A stretch of 64,000 nt of DNA from contig JAIESX010000006.1 in assembly GCA_019745555.1 (NCBI GenBank), forward strand, positions 152,201 to 216,200. The letters run 5' to 3'. Below the pieces are notes generated by a model. The model had not been told where the DNA came from. It was given only the letters and a program-made list of their open reading frames with translations, and ran no database searches. The DNA comes from Burkholderiaceae bacterium (lineage in GTDB: Bacteria; Pseudomonadota; Gammaproteobacteria; Burkholderiales; Burkholderiaceae_C). This document shows, one piece after another, positions 27,802 through 35,459 of this stretch (position 1 is its first letter; each line of letters begins with the position of its first letter). The translations under genes were made by a program, and so were the position numbers.

Positions 27802-29481
27802 TCAGGCGGCGGTGGTTCCGGTTTCCGGGATTTGTTGTTCGATGATCTGCATGCGCAGGCCGAATTCTGGCAGCACCCAGCTGTGCAGCGCGCGCGCCGG
27901 TGTCTGCCAGTCGGGCAGGGCGCTGCCGATGCGCGCACCGGCCCAGCCCAGCAGGGCCAAGGCCAGGGCCTGCAGAAAATCGTCGGCCACCCAGTAGGGC
28001 AGGTCGGCCTGGCTGGCCGAGGCCTGAGTCAGGCGGCGGGCCAGCGCGCGCAGCTGGTCGAAGCGCTGCTGCACGTCGGCGGGCAACGGCGTTTCGGATG
28101 CGAGCGTGTCGAGCAAGGCGCCCAGAGCCGTGCCGCCGTCGGGCAGCACCTTGCGCACCAGCAGGTCGATGGCCTGGATCTCGTTCGTGCCCTCGTAGAT
28201 CATGGTGATGCGCGCGTCACGCACGATCTGCTCGATTCCCCATTCGCGCACATAGCCGTGGCCGCCGAAGACCTGCAGGCATTCGCTGGCGCCGAGAAAA
28301 CCCTGACGCGTCCAGGCGGTCTTGAGCACGGGGGTGACCAGGCTGCACCAGCGCTGCGCGGCATCGCGGCGCGCTGCGTCCGGGTGGTGCTTGATCATGT
28401 CCAGCTCGATGGCCGTGCGGTAGGCCAGCAGGCGGCCGCCGTCGATCCAGGCGCGCTGGGTGTGCAGGATGCGCTGGATGGCCGGGTGGTCTTGTATGAG
28501 ACTGGTCTCGCTGGCGCCGGGCGCGCGCATCTGGCGCCGCTCGGCGGCGTAGGCGCTGGCCTTCTGCCAGGCGGCTTCGAGCAGGGCGATGCCCTGCAGG
28601 CCCACATGCAGGCGCGCCGCGTTCATCATCACGAACATGGCGTTGAGGCCCTTGCCGGGCTCGCCCACGAGCCAGCCCGTGGCGTCCTCAAAGCGCAGCA
28701 CGCAGGTGGGGCTGCCGTGCAGGCCCATCTTTTCCTCGATGCGCTCGCAGTGCACGCCGTTGCGTGCACCGTCGGGTAGCAGTTTGGGCGCGAGGAACAG
28801 CGACAGCCCCCTGGGGCCGGGCGGGGCATCGGGCAGGCGTGCGAGCACCAGATGCACGATGTTGTCGGTCAGGTCATGCTCACCGCCGGAGATGAAGATC
28901 TTGCCGCCGCTGATGCGATAGCTGCCGTCGGCCTGCGGCAAGGCCTTGGTGCGCACCAGGCCCAGGTCGCTGCCGGCGTGGGCTTCGGTGAGGCACATGG
29001 TGGCCAGCCACTCGCCGGTGGCGATCTTTTCCAGGTAGCGCGCCTTCAGCTCTTCGCTGCCGTGGTGCTTGAGGCACTCGTAGGCGCCGTGCAGCAGACC
29101 GGGGGCCATGGTCCAGCCGTGGTTGGCAGCCGTCAGCATTTCATAGAGCACGGCTTCGAGCACGGCGGGCAGGCCCTGGCCGCCGTCTTCGGGCGCGCAG
29201 GCCAGCGCGGGCCAGCCGGCCTGCCAGAAGGCCTGGTAGGCGGCGCGGAAACCCGGGGGCATGGTCACACGCCCCGCTTCGAAGTGCGCACCAGTCTCGT
29301 CGCCCACGCGCTGCAGCGGCGCAATCTCGCTGGCGACGAACTTGCCGGCTTCGTCCAGCACCTGCTGCATCAGATCGGCATCGGTCTCCGCGTAAGGCGC
29401 CAGGCTCTGCAACTGCTGCGGGGCCTGCAGGGTCTGGAACAGAAGGCGGCCGATGTCGTCGAGGCGGGGCTGGTAATCCAT
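27802..29481 (-). CDS. Acyl-CoA dehydrogenase of the hydroxycinnamate operon
   Basis: A 559-residue FAD-dependent acyl-CoA dehydrogenase of the same long class as the one at 17.4 kb. It has MCLTEAHAGSDLGLV, GGKIFISGGEHDLTDNIVHLVLAR, the flavin/active-site region FGGHGYVREWGIEQIVRDARI, and MIYEGTNEIQAIDLLVRKV with the catalytic Glu. In this operon it could oxidise dihydro-hydroxycinnamoyl-CoA (phenylpropanoate side chains) to the unsaturated thioester used by the crotonase; this is inference from context. The start ATG (MDYQPRLDDIG) has no clear ribosome binding site. Confidence 0.9.
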   Translation of the reverse strand: MDYQPRLDDIGRLLFQTLQAPQQLQSLAPYAETDADLMQQVLDEAGKFVASEIAPLQRVGDETGAHFEAGRVTMPPGFRAAYQAFWQAGWPALACAPEDGGQGLPAVLEAVLYEMLTAANHGWTMAPGLLHGAYECLKHHGSEELKARYLEKIATGEWLATMCLTEAHAGSDLGLVRTKALPQADGSYRISGGKIFISGGEHDLTDNIVHLVLARLPDAPPGPRGLSLFLAPKLLPDGARNGVHCERIEEKMGLHGSPTCVLRFEDATGWLVGEPGKGLNAMFVMMNAARLHVGLQGIALLEAAWQKASAYAAERRQMRAPGASETSLIQDHPAIQRILHTQRAWIDGGRLLAYRTAIELDMIKHHPDAARRDAAQRWCSLVTPVLKTAWTRQGFLGASECLQVFGGHGYVREWGIEQIVRDARITMIYEGTNEIQAIDLLVRKVLPDGGTALGALLDTLASETPLPADVQQRFDQLRALARRLTQASASQADLPYWVADDFLQALALALLGWAGARIGSALPDWQTPARALHSWVLPEFGLRMQIIEQQIPETGTTAA

Positions 29482-29509
29482 GGGGGAAGGACACAAGAGG
29501 AGGAAGAAG

Positions 29510-29535
29510 CCCCCTGCGGCGGCGGCCACAGGGGG
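29510..29535 (-). other. Intra-operon hairpin between Bug and acyl-CoA dehydrogenase genes
   Basis: A 7-bp GC stem (CCCCCTG with CAGGGGG) with a 12-base loop lies in the 92-bp gap after the binding-protein gene. On the minus strand a pyrimidine-rich stretch follows. It may partly terminate transcription or protect the upstream mRNA, lifting binding-protein expression over the distal enzymes. Confidence 0.4.
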
Positions 29536-29573
29536 CGGGAGAGCGGTCGGGCCGCGGCGGGCCCGACGGCCGA

Positions 29574-30560
29574 TCAGGACTCGGCGGTGAAGCCGACCTT
29601 CTTGACCAGCGGACCCCAGCGCTTGAACTCGGACTCGAGCGAGGCGCGCATGTCCTGCATCGTGCTGCCGCCAGAGGCCACCAGGCCCACGTTGGACAGG
29701 CCATCGATCACGCTTTGGTCGCGCAGCGCGGCACGGATGGCGCTGTTGGCGGCGTTGAGCACGCTGGCCGGCGTCTTGGCCGGGGCGAAGAAGCCGAACC
29801 ACTCCTCGGCCACGATTTCCGGATAGCCCAGCTCGGCGAAGGTCGGCGCGTCAGGAGCGGCCACGCGCTTGGGCGCGGAGACGGCCAGGATGCGCAGCTT
29901 GCCGGCGCGGGCGTGGGCCAGCGAATCGCCCGTCGGCGTCACGCAGGCGGCGATCTGGCCACCGACGGTGTCGTTCACGGCCGGCAGCGAGCCACGGAAG
30001 GCGATGTGCTGGAAGGTGATGCCGGCGTTGATGCCGAACAGCGAGCCCACGAAGTGCGGCATGGAACCCGCGCCCGGCGAGCCGAAGCTGGATTTCTCCG
30101 GGTTGGCCTTGGCCCAGGCGACGAAGTCCTGCAGGGTCTTGACGCTCTCGGGCACCAGCGGGCCGATGGCCAGGGCGAAGATCATCTGCGCGCCGATGGA
30201 AATGGGCGCGAAGTCCGCCATCGTGTAGTTCATCTTGCTGTACACGTGCGGGTAGATGGTCAGGGCCGAGGCCTGGGCCAGCGTGAGCACGGAGCCATCG
30301 GCCGGCGAGCCCTTGAGCGTCTCCAGCACGATGCGGCCACCGGCGCCGGGCTTGTTCTCGACCACGGCGTTGTTGCGGGCATAGGGCGTGCCGCCCAGCT
30401 TGTCGGCCACACGGCGGGCCAGGCTGTCGCCCGCGCTGCCGGCGGGGAAGCCGTAGTAGATCCGCGGCTGGGCCACCTGGGCCAGGGCGGCCAGAGGTTG
30501 CAGCGCGGCCAGGGCGGTGGCGCTGGCGGCGGCTTGAACGAAGGTGCGACGTTGCATCAT
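29574..30560 (-). CDS. Bug-family (TctC-like) periplasmic binding protein
   Basis: A 328-residue extracytoplasmic solute receptor. The signal peptide (MMQRRTFVQAAASATALAAL..ALA) is followed by the Bug fold: YYGFPAGSAGDSLARRVADKL, VENKPGAGGRIVLE, AHARAGKLRILAVSAPKR and a C-terminal LESEFKRWGPLVKKVGF. No TctA/TctB membrane proteins are encoded in the window, as is common for the many orphan Bug proteins of Burkholderiales. Its place in the hydroxycinnamate operon suggests it binds an aromatic acid. AGGAG is 8 bases before the ATG. Confidence 0.9.
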   Translation of the reverse strand: MMQRRTFVQAAASATALAALQPLAALAQVAQPRIYYGFPAGSAGDSLARRVADKLGGTPYARNNAVVENKPGAGGRIVLETLKGSPADGSVLTLAQASALTIYPHVYSKMNYTMADFAPISIGAQMIFALAIGPLVPESVKTLQDFVAWAKANPEKSSFGSPGAGSMPHFVGSLFGINAGITFQHIAFRGSLPAVNDTVGGQIAACVTPTGDSLAHARAGKLRILAVSAPKRVAAPDAPTFAELGYPEIVAEEWFGFFAPAKTPASVLNAANSAIRAALRDQSVIDGLSNVGLVASGGSTMQDMRASLESEFKRWGPLVKKVGFTAES

Positions 30561-30610
30561 GGTTTGTCTCCTGTGCAGTGGTTGGTGGTGGGGGAACGGG
30601 AATCGGTGCC

Positions 30611-31375
30611 CTAGCGCGGTGCCATGCGCAGCGCGCCATCGAGGCGGATCACCTCGCCATTGAGGTGGCCGTTGCTGACGATGTGGGCGGCGAGCTGGGC
30701 GAATTCCTCCGGATGGCCCAGGCGTTTGGGGAAGGGGATGGAGGCGGCCAGCGAGGCCTGCACTTCCTCGGGCAGCTCCTTCATCAGCGGTGTGGCGAAG
30801 AGGCCGGGTGCCACGGTGCAGACGCGGATGCCGTGCTGGGCCAGATCGCGTGCCATGGGCAGGGTCATGCCGACCAGGCCGCCCTTGGACGCGCTGTAGG
30901 CCTGCTGGCCGACCTGGCCGTCGAAGGCGGCGACCGAGGCGGTGAACATCATCACGCCGCGTTCGCCGTCTTCGAGCGGATCGAGTTTGACGCAGGCTGC
31001 GGCAAACAGGCGGCTGATGTTGTAGCTGCCGATCAGGTTGACATTGATGACGCGCGTGAAGTCTTCCAGCGGCGCGGGCTGGCCGTCCTTGCCGACGATG
31101 CGCTTGGCCGTGCCGATGCCGGCGATGTTCATGAGGATGCGCGCCGGGCCGTGGGCGGCGGCGGCCTTGGCCAGTGCGGCCGTCACGCTGTCGGTGTTGG
31201 TGATGTCGCAGACGCAGGCGACGCCGCCAATCTCGGCCGCAACCTTCTCGGCGAGCGCGGCGTTCACGTCGAGCACGGCGACCCTGGCGCCCAGGCGTGC
31301 CAGTTCACGCGCCGTGGCTTCGCCCAGGCCGGAGGCGCCGCCGGTGACGAGAGCTGCTTGTCCTTGGATCTTCAT
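30611..31375 (-). CDS. SDR-family 3-hydroxyacyl-CoA dehydrogenase-like enzyme
   Basis: A 254-residue short-chain dehydrogenase. The NAD site is GGASGLGEATARELARLGARVAVLD (Asp after the second strand favours NAD), then NIAGIG, the catalytic Ser and YSASKGG with the Tyr-x-x-x-Lys pair. The sequence style is that of type II 3-hydroxyacyl-CoA dehydrogenases (HSD17B10-like). In the operon it fits oxidation of 3-hydroxy-3-arylpropionyl-CoA formed by the crotonase. It sits 8 bp after the CoA-ligase stop. Confidence 0.88.
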   Translation of the reverse strand: MKIQGQAALVTGGASGLGEATARELARLGARVAVLDVNAALAEKVAAEIGGVACVCDITNTDSVTAALAKAAAAHGPARILMNIAGIGTAKRIVGKDGQPAPLEDFTRVINVNLIGSYNISRLFAAACVKLDPLEDGERGVMMFTASVAAFDGQVGQQAYSASKGGLVGMTLPMARDLAQHGIRVCTVAPGLFATPLMKELPEEVQASLAASIPFPKRLGHPEEFAQLAAHIVSNGHLNGEVIRLDGALRMAPR

Positions 31376-31383
31376 ACGGTGGT

Positions 31384-33255
31384 TCAGGCTTGGGGTTTGA
31401 GGATGCCGGGGGCGGTGTCGTCGTGCAGGGCCTGCACGAGCGCATCACGGTGCTTGAGCACGGCGCGCTGGTTGATCGAGCCCTTGTCGGTGACCTCGCC
31501 CTTGTCGATCGAGGGCGGCTCGGCGAGCAGCAGGGCGCGCGCGATGCGGTTGGCGCTGCCGGTGGCCTGGCGGGCCAGTTCGTTGATCACGGCCTGGAAG
31601 CGGTCGCGCACGGGGGCGCTGGCCAGCACGTCCGGCCACGGTGCGTCGGCCGGCAGGCCGCTGACGCTGCGGCAGGCGGGCGAGGGGAAGATCAGCGCGC
31701 CGACCTCCTTCATGTTCAGGCCCGTGAGCACCACGTCCTGCACATAGGGCGCGCCGGTGACGATGACCTTGGCGCGCATCGGGCCCACGCTGACGAAGGT
31801 GCCGGTGGAGAGTTTGAAGTCCTCGGCGATACGGCCGTCGAATTTCAGGCCGCGGTGGATGTCCTGCGGGTCGATCCACTGTACGGCGTCGCCGGTGCAC
31901 AGATAACCTTCCTCGTCGAAGGCCTCGCGCGTGGCCTGCTCGGAGCGCCAGTAGCCCGGCGTGACATTGGGGCCCTTGTAGCGGACCTCGGTCTTGCCGT
32001 CCACATCGACGAGCTTAAGTGTCATGCCGGGCACGGGCGTGCCGATGTCGCCGGCTTTCACATTGGGGCTGTTGGTGAACATGGCCGAGGGCGCGGACTC
32101 GGTCATGCCCAGGCCGGTGGCCATGACGATGCGCTCACCCACTTCGGCTTCGGCAGTCTGGTGCAGGCTGTCCCAGACGGGCTGGGCCAGGCCGGCGCCC
32201 GAGTAGAAGAACATGCGCACACGAGACAGCAGCTTCTTGCGCAGCGCTTCGTCGGTCTTCATGGCCTGGGCGATCATCTCGAAGCCCGTGGGCACGTTGA
32301 AGTACAGCGTGGGGGCGATCTCGCGCAAATTGCGCAGGGTCTCGCCGATGAGCGCGGCCGTGGGCTTGCCGTCGTCGATGTAGAGGGTGCCGCCGTGCAT
32401 CAGCGTCAGGCCCACGTTGTGGTTGCCGCCGAAGGTGTGGTTCCAGGGCAGCCAGTCCACGAAGATGGGCGGGGCCTCGGCGATCACCGGCATGGACAGC
32501 GTGATCTGCTGCAGGTTGGCGCACCACATGCGGTGCGTGTTGATCACCGGCTTGGGCATCTTCGTGGAGCCCGAGGTGAAGAGGAACTTGGCGATGGTGT
32601 CGGGTCGCACGGCGTGCATGGCCGCGTCCACCACCTCGGTCGCGGCGGTGTTGCGCAGCGCATCAAAGGCCGTGGTCTGCCGGCCGTCGATGCTGCCCTG
32701 GGCCAGCACGACCTCGATGTCGCTGCTGACCGTGGCCTGGATCGCCTTGCCGTAGCGCGCGCCATCGGCGGCGTAGACCAAGCCTGGGGTGAGCGTGGCC
32801 AGCACATGCTTGAGTTTGTCGTAGTCCTGGCTCACCGTGGCATAGGCCGGCGAGACGGGGCAGTACGGGATGCCGGCGTAGATGCAGCCCAGCGAGAGCA
32901 GGGCATGTTCCAGCGTGTTCTCGCTCAGGATCACCACGGGGCGCTCGGCGCTGAGCTTGCGGTCCAGCAGGGCCTGGCCGATACGGCGTGCGGCTTCGAG
33001 CGCCTGGGCGTAGCTGATGCGCTGCCATTCGCCGGTGCGGCCTTCGCCGAGCTGTTCGCGGCGTGCCATGAAGGTGCGCCCGGGTTCGGCCTCGGCCCAG
33101 TGGACCAGGAAGTCGCTGAGGCGGCGCGCGTAGGCGCCCAGGGGCAGCTCGGCCTGCACATAGCGGGTGCCGGGTGCACCTTCACGCACCGTGACGCGGG
33201 TCACGCCAAAAGGCACGGGGCGGTAGCGCGGGGAGGTCTTCGTCGTCTCGCTCAT
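31384..33255 (-). CDS. Feruloyl-CoA synthetase-like acid-CoA ligase
   Basis: A 623-residue ANL-superfamily enzyme activating a carboxylic acid to its CoA thioester via the adenylate. The P-loop is LFTSGSTKMPKPV, the A5 region is GLGMTESAPS and the C-terminal hinge is YLCTGDAVQW.., FDGRIAEDFKLSTGTFVSVG. This divergent arrangement, and the start ..RYRPVPFGVTRVTVREGAPGTRYV, are typical of feruloyl-CoA synthetases in Burkholderiales. Ferulate, p-coumarate or caffeate are the likely substrates. It is the second gene of the operon, 26 bp after the crotonase stop. Confidence 0.87.
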   Translation of the reverse strand: MSETTKTSPRYRPVPFGVTRVTVREGAPGTRYVQAELPLGAYARRLSDFLVHWAEAEPGRTFMARREQLGEGRTGEWQRISYAQALEAARRIGQALLDRKLSAERPVVILSENTLEHALLSLGCIYAGIPYCPVSPAYATVSQDYDKLKHVLATLTPGLVYAADGARYGKAIQATVSSDIEVVLAQGSIDGRQTTAFDALRNTAATEVVDAAMHAVRPDTIAKFLFTSGSTKMPKPVINTHRMWCANLQQITLSMPVIAEAPPIFVDWLPWNHTFGGNHNVGLTLMHGGTLYIDDGKPTAALIGETLRNLREIAPTLYFNVPTGFEMIAQAMKTDEALRKKLLSRVRMFFYSGAGLAQPVWDSLHQTAEAEVGERIVMATGLGMTESAPSAMFTNSPNVKAGDIGTPVPGMTLKLVDVDGKTEVRYKGPNVTPGYWRSEQATREAFDEEGYLCTGDAVQWIDPQDIHRGLKFDGRIAEDFKLSTGTFVSVGPMRAKVIVTGAPYVQDVVLTGLNMKEVGALIFPSPACRSVSGLPADAPWPDVLASAPVRDRFQAVINELARQATGSANRIARALLLAEPPSIDKGEVTDKGSINQRAVLKHRDALVQALHDDTAPGILKPQA

Positions 33256-33281
33256 GGATCGTTTCGTATTCGGGGAAGTTG

Positions 33282-34064
33282 TCAGCCCTTGCTGACTTTG
33301 GCGGCCTTGCCATCAAGGAAGGCGCGCACGCGTTGTTTGGCTTCGGGCGCGCTCTGGGCAATGGCGGCCATCATGGCTTCGGTGAGGAAACCCTGGTCGG
33401 CCGGCTGTTCGGCAATGCGGGGCAGGGCGTGGATCAGGGCGTAGTTGGTCAGTGGCGCGTTCTGCGCCACACGCACGGCCAGCTCGTAGGCCTTCTCGAA
33501 GGCCGTGCCCTGGGGCACGAGGTACTGGGCGAAACCTACTTTCTCGCCGTCAGCAGCGTTGTAGACGCGGCCCGTCAGCATCATGTCGGTCATGCGCGCG
33601 GCGCCGATCAGGCGCGGGATGCGCACCGCACCGCCGCCACCCACGAAGATGCCCCGCGAGCCCTCGGGCAGGGCGTAGAAGGTGGATTCGTCGGCCACAC
33701 GGATGTGGCAGGCGCTGGCCAACTCCAGGCCGCCGCCCACGACCGCGCCGTGCAGCGCCGCGATGACCGGCACCGGGCCGTACTGCACCTGCTCCAGAGC
33801 GGCATGCCACATGCGTGAGTGGTGCAGGCCCTGGCCGGCGTCACGTTCTTTCAGTTCGCTCAGGTCCAGGCCGGCGCAGAAGTGTTCACCCTCGCCGTCG
33901 ATGACGGCAGCGCGCACGCCCTCGGGCATGTTCTCGAACAGCTGGCGGATAGCCAGGATCAGGCCGTCGTTGAGCGCGTTGCGCTTGGCAGGCCGGGTGA
34001 GGCGGATCACGGCGATTTCCTGGTGTTCGCCGCGGCGCTCGAAGTGGATGTCAGGGTTCTTCAT
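33282..34064 (-). CDS. Crotonase-family enoyl-CoA hydratase (hydroxycinnamoyl-CoA acting)
   Basis: A 260-residue crotonase with oxyanion-hole segments FCAGLDLSEL and ALHGAVVGGGLELASACHIRVADEST, and the active-site loop LPEGSRGIFVGGGGAVRIPRLIG. Sequence style differs from the classical hydroxycinnamoyl-CoA hydratase-lyase that releases the aldehyde. With a 3-hydroxyacyl-CoA dehydrogenase next door, simple hydration is the better guess. It is the first gene of the operon. The ATG at 34064 is required because the longer in-frame start (34115) would lie in the -35 region. Confidence 0.85.
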   Translation of the reverse strand: MKNPDIHFERRGEHQEIAVIRLTRPAKRNALNDGLILAIRQLFENMPEGVRAAVIDGEGEHFCAGLDLSELKERDAGQGLHHSRMWHAALEQVQYGPVPVIAALHGAVVGGGLELASACHIRVADESTFYALPEGSRGIFVGGGGAVRIPRLIGAARMTDMMLTGRVYNAADGEKVGFAQYLVPQGTAFEKAYELAVRVAQNAPLTNYALIHALPRIAEQPADQGFLTEAMMAAIAQSAPEAKQRVRAFLDGKAAKVSKG

Positions 34065-34086
34065 CTTGCGTTTCTTTCGGGAATCG

Positions 34087-34115
34087 ATTATGGTTATGAA
34101 ATATAACCAATTCAA
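34087..34115 (-). promoter_or_regulatory. Hydroxycinnamate operon promoter with embedded MarR-type operator
   Basis: Minus strand: -35 TTGAAT (34115-34110), exactly 17 bases, -10 CATAAT (34092-34087). The spacer is nearly filled by a 7+7 bp dyad, TGGTTAT and its complement ATAACCA separated by 5 bases (34091-34109), overlapping the -10. A repressor bound there would block RNA polymerase directly. The MarR protein encoded last in the operon is the obvious candidate. Confidence 0.75.
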
Positions 34116-34150
34116 GCAAGCGCCGCCTGCTTTTCATCAGTGTTTACCCT

Positions 34151-34172
34151 AGGCCACCGGATCCGGTGGCCT
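34151..34172. repeat. Perfect 22-bp palindrome before the amidohydrolase gene
   Basis: The half-site AGGCCACCGGA is mirrored without a mismatch, centred between 34161 and 34162, 16 bases before the ATG of the next gene. It could be an operator for the divergent unit or a very GC-rich hairpin in the leader that affects translation. There is no T-run, so it is not a normal intrinsic terminator. Confidence 0.6.
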
Positions 34173-34188
34173 CAGCCCGGAGCCGGTC

Positions 34189-35055
34189 ATGGACCACAAG
34201 AACCTCATCGCCATCGATGTCCACACGCACGCCGAAGTCAGCTGCTGGAACCCCTTCGACAACTATGGCGAGGAGTACGACCGCGCCGCAGACAAGTATT
34301 TCCGCTCCAACCGCCGCCCGACGATTGCCGAGACGGTGGCCTATTACCGTGAGCGCAAGATCGGCCTGATCATGTTCACGGTGGACAGCGAGGCCCAGCT
34401 GGGCCGTCGCCGCATCCCGAACGAGGAGATTGCCGAGGCCGCCAAGGCCAACAGCGACATGATGATGGCCTTTGCCAGCATCGACCCGCACAAGGGCAAG
34501 ATGGGCGCGCGCGAGGCGCGCCGCCTGATCGAGGAGCACGGCGTCAAGGGCTTCAAGTTCCACCCCACGGTGCAGGGCTATCACCCCTACGACAAGATGG
34601 CGTGGCCCATCTACGAGGTGATCGCCGAGTACAAGATGCCGGCCATCTTCCACACCGGCCACAGCGGCATCGGCAGCGGCATGCGCTGCGGCGGGGGGCT
34701 GCGCCTGGAGTACAGCAACCCCATCCATCTGGATGACGTGGCGATCGACTTCCCCGACATGCAGATTGTGATGGCGCACCCGAGCTGGCCCTGGCAGGAC
34801 GAGGCCTTGAGCGTGGCCATGCACAAGCCCAATGTCTGGATCGACCTGTCGGGCTGGAGCCCCAAGTACTTTCCCAAGCAGCTCGTGCAGTACGCCAATA
34901 CCCTGCTCAAGGACCGCATGCTGTTCGGCAGCGACTATCCGCTGATCACGCCCGAGCGTTGGATGAAGGATTTCGAGGAAGCCGGCTTCAAGCCCGAGGT
35001 CATGCCCGGCATCCTCAAGGACAACGCGGTGCGACTGCTGGGCTTGGCGCCCTGA
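34189..35055 (+). CDS. Amidohydrolase-2 family protein (TIM-barrel hydrolase/decarboxylase)
   Basis: A 288-residue metal-dependent hydrolase of the amidohydrolase-2 group, which includes aromatic acid decarboxylases and lactonases. N-terminal IDVHTHAE gives the HxH metal ligands. KGFKFHPTVQGYHP, AIFHTGHSGIGSG and VMAHPSWPWQDEAL supply further His ligands, and FGSDYPLITPERW carries the Asp. The substrate is unknown. Its divergent placement from the hydroxycinnamate operon suggests a role with aromatic acids. Confidence 0.82.
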   Translation: MDHKNLIAIDVHTHAEVSCWNPFDNYGEEYDRAADKYFRSNRRPTIAETVAYYRERKIGLIMFTVDSEAQLGRRRIPNEEIAEAAKANSDMMMAFASIDPHKGKMGAREARRLIEEHGVKGFKFHPTVQGYHPYDKMAWPIYEVIAEYKMPAIFHTGHSGIGSGMRCGGGLRLEYSNPIHLDDVAIDFPDMQIVMAHPSWPWQDEALSVAMHKPNVWIDLSGWSPKYFPKQLVQYANTLLKDRMLFGSDYPLITPERWMKDFEEAGFKPEVMPGILKDNAVRLLGLAP

Positions 35056-35120
35056 GCCCGGGCTGGCTTGTCAGGCCCGATTGGACCTGCTAAGGTTGCC
35101 GCCCAATACTGGAGGCGGCC

Positions 35121-35429
35121 ATGATCAGCAATTTCGAGCAGGTCCACAACTACTACGAACGTCTGGTGTTCGAAGAGGTGCTGCGCCGCGCGGCCAAGCG
35201 CCCGGACCTCATGCCCGATGCCCTGGCCGACATCGCCTGCGTCGCGCTCAACCGCCTGCCGGCGCGTTATGTGCGCCACGACGTGGACCTGATGTTCTAC
35301 CTGACCGAGCACGAGCGCCACGCCATCGAACTTTCGCTGGAAGCGGCGCTGGACTATGCCTTCCGCCTGGTCAGCGAACGCTCCAGTCACGGCAAGCCCT
35401 ATGCGGGGACTGAAAAAAAGGCGGCCTGA
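35121..35429 (+). CDS. ComFB-like late competence protein
   Basis: A 102-residue all-helical protein matching the ComFB family: NYYERLVFEEVLRRA, DALADIACVALNRLPARYVRHDVDLMFYLT, then a C-terminal helix. In Bacillus comFB lies in the comF operon, but its function is unresolved. Here it is alone, followed immediately by a strong terminator whose stem starts inside the last codons. Confidence 0.82.
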   Translation: MISNFEQVHNYYERLVFEEVLRRAAKRPDLMPDALADIACVALNRLPARYVRHDVDLMFYLTEHERHAIELSLEAALDYAFRLVSERSSHGKPYAGTEKKAA

Positions 35430-35443
35430 AGGCCGCCTTTTTT
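35414..35443. terminator. Bidirectional rho-independent terminator
   Basis: A 13-bp perfect stem (AAAAAAGGCGGCC, 35414-35426, with 35431-35443) has a TGAA loop. The A-run on one side and T-run on the other make it work for both the ComFB gene and the convergent methyltransferase gene. Confidence 0.92.
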
Positions 35444-35459
35444 CTGAGCCAGTCCAGCC

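Noticed and set aside
34112..34115. Longer crotonase start (ATG at 34115)
   Set aside because: It would place the start codon in the -35 element of the promoter and within the operator. The added residues resemble no crotonase.
34151..34172. Palindrome as a phage or transposon attachment site
   Set aside because: No integrase, transposase, tRNA or second copy of the sequence was found near it.
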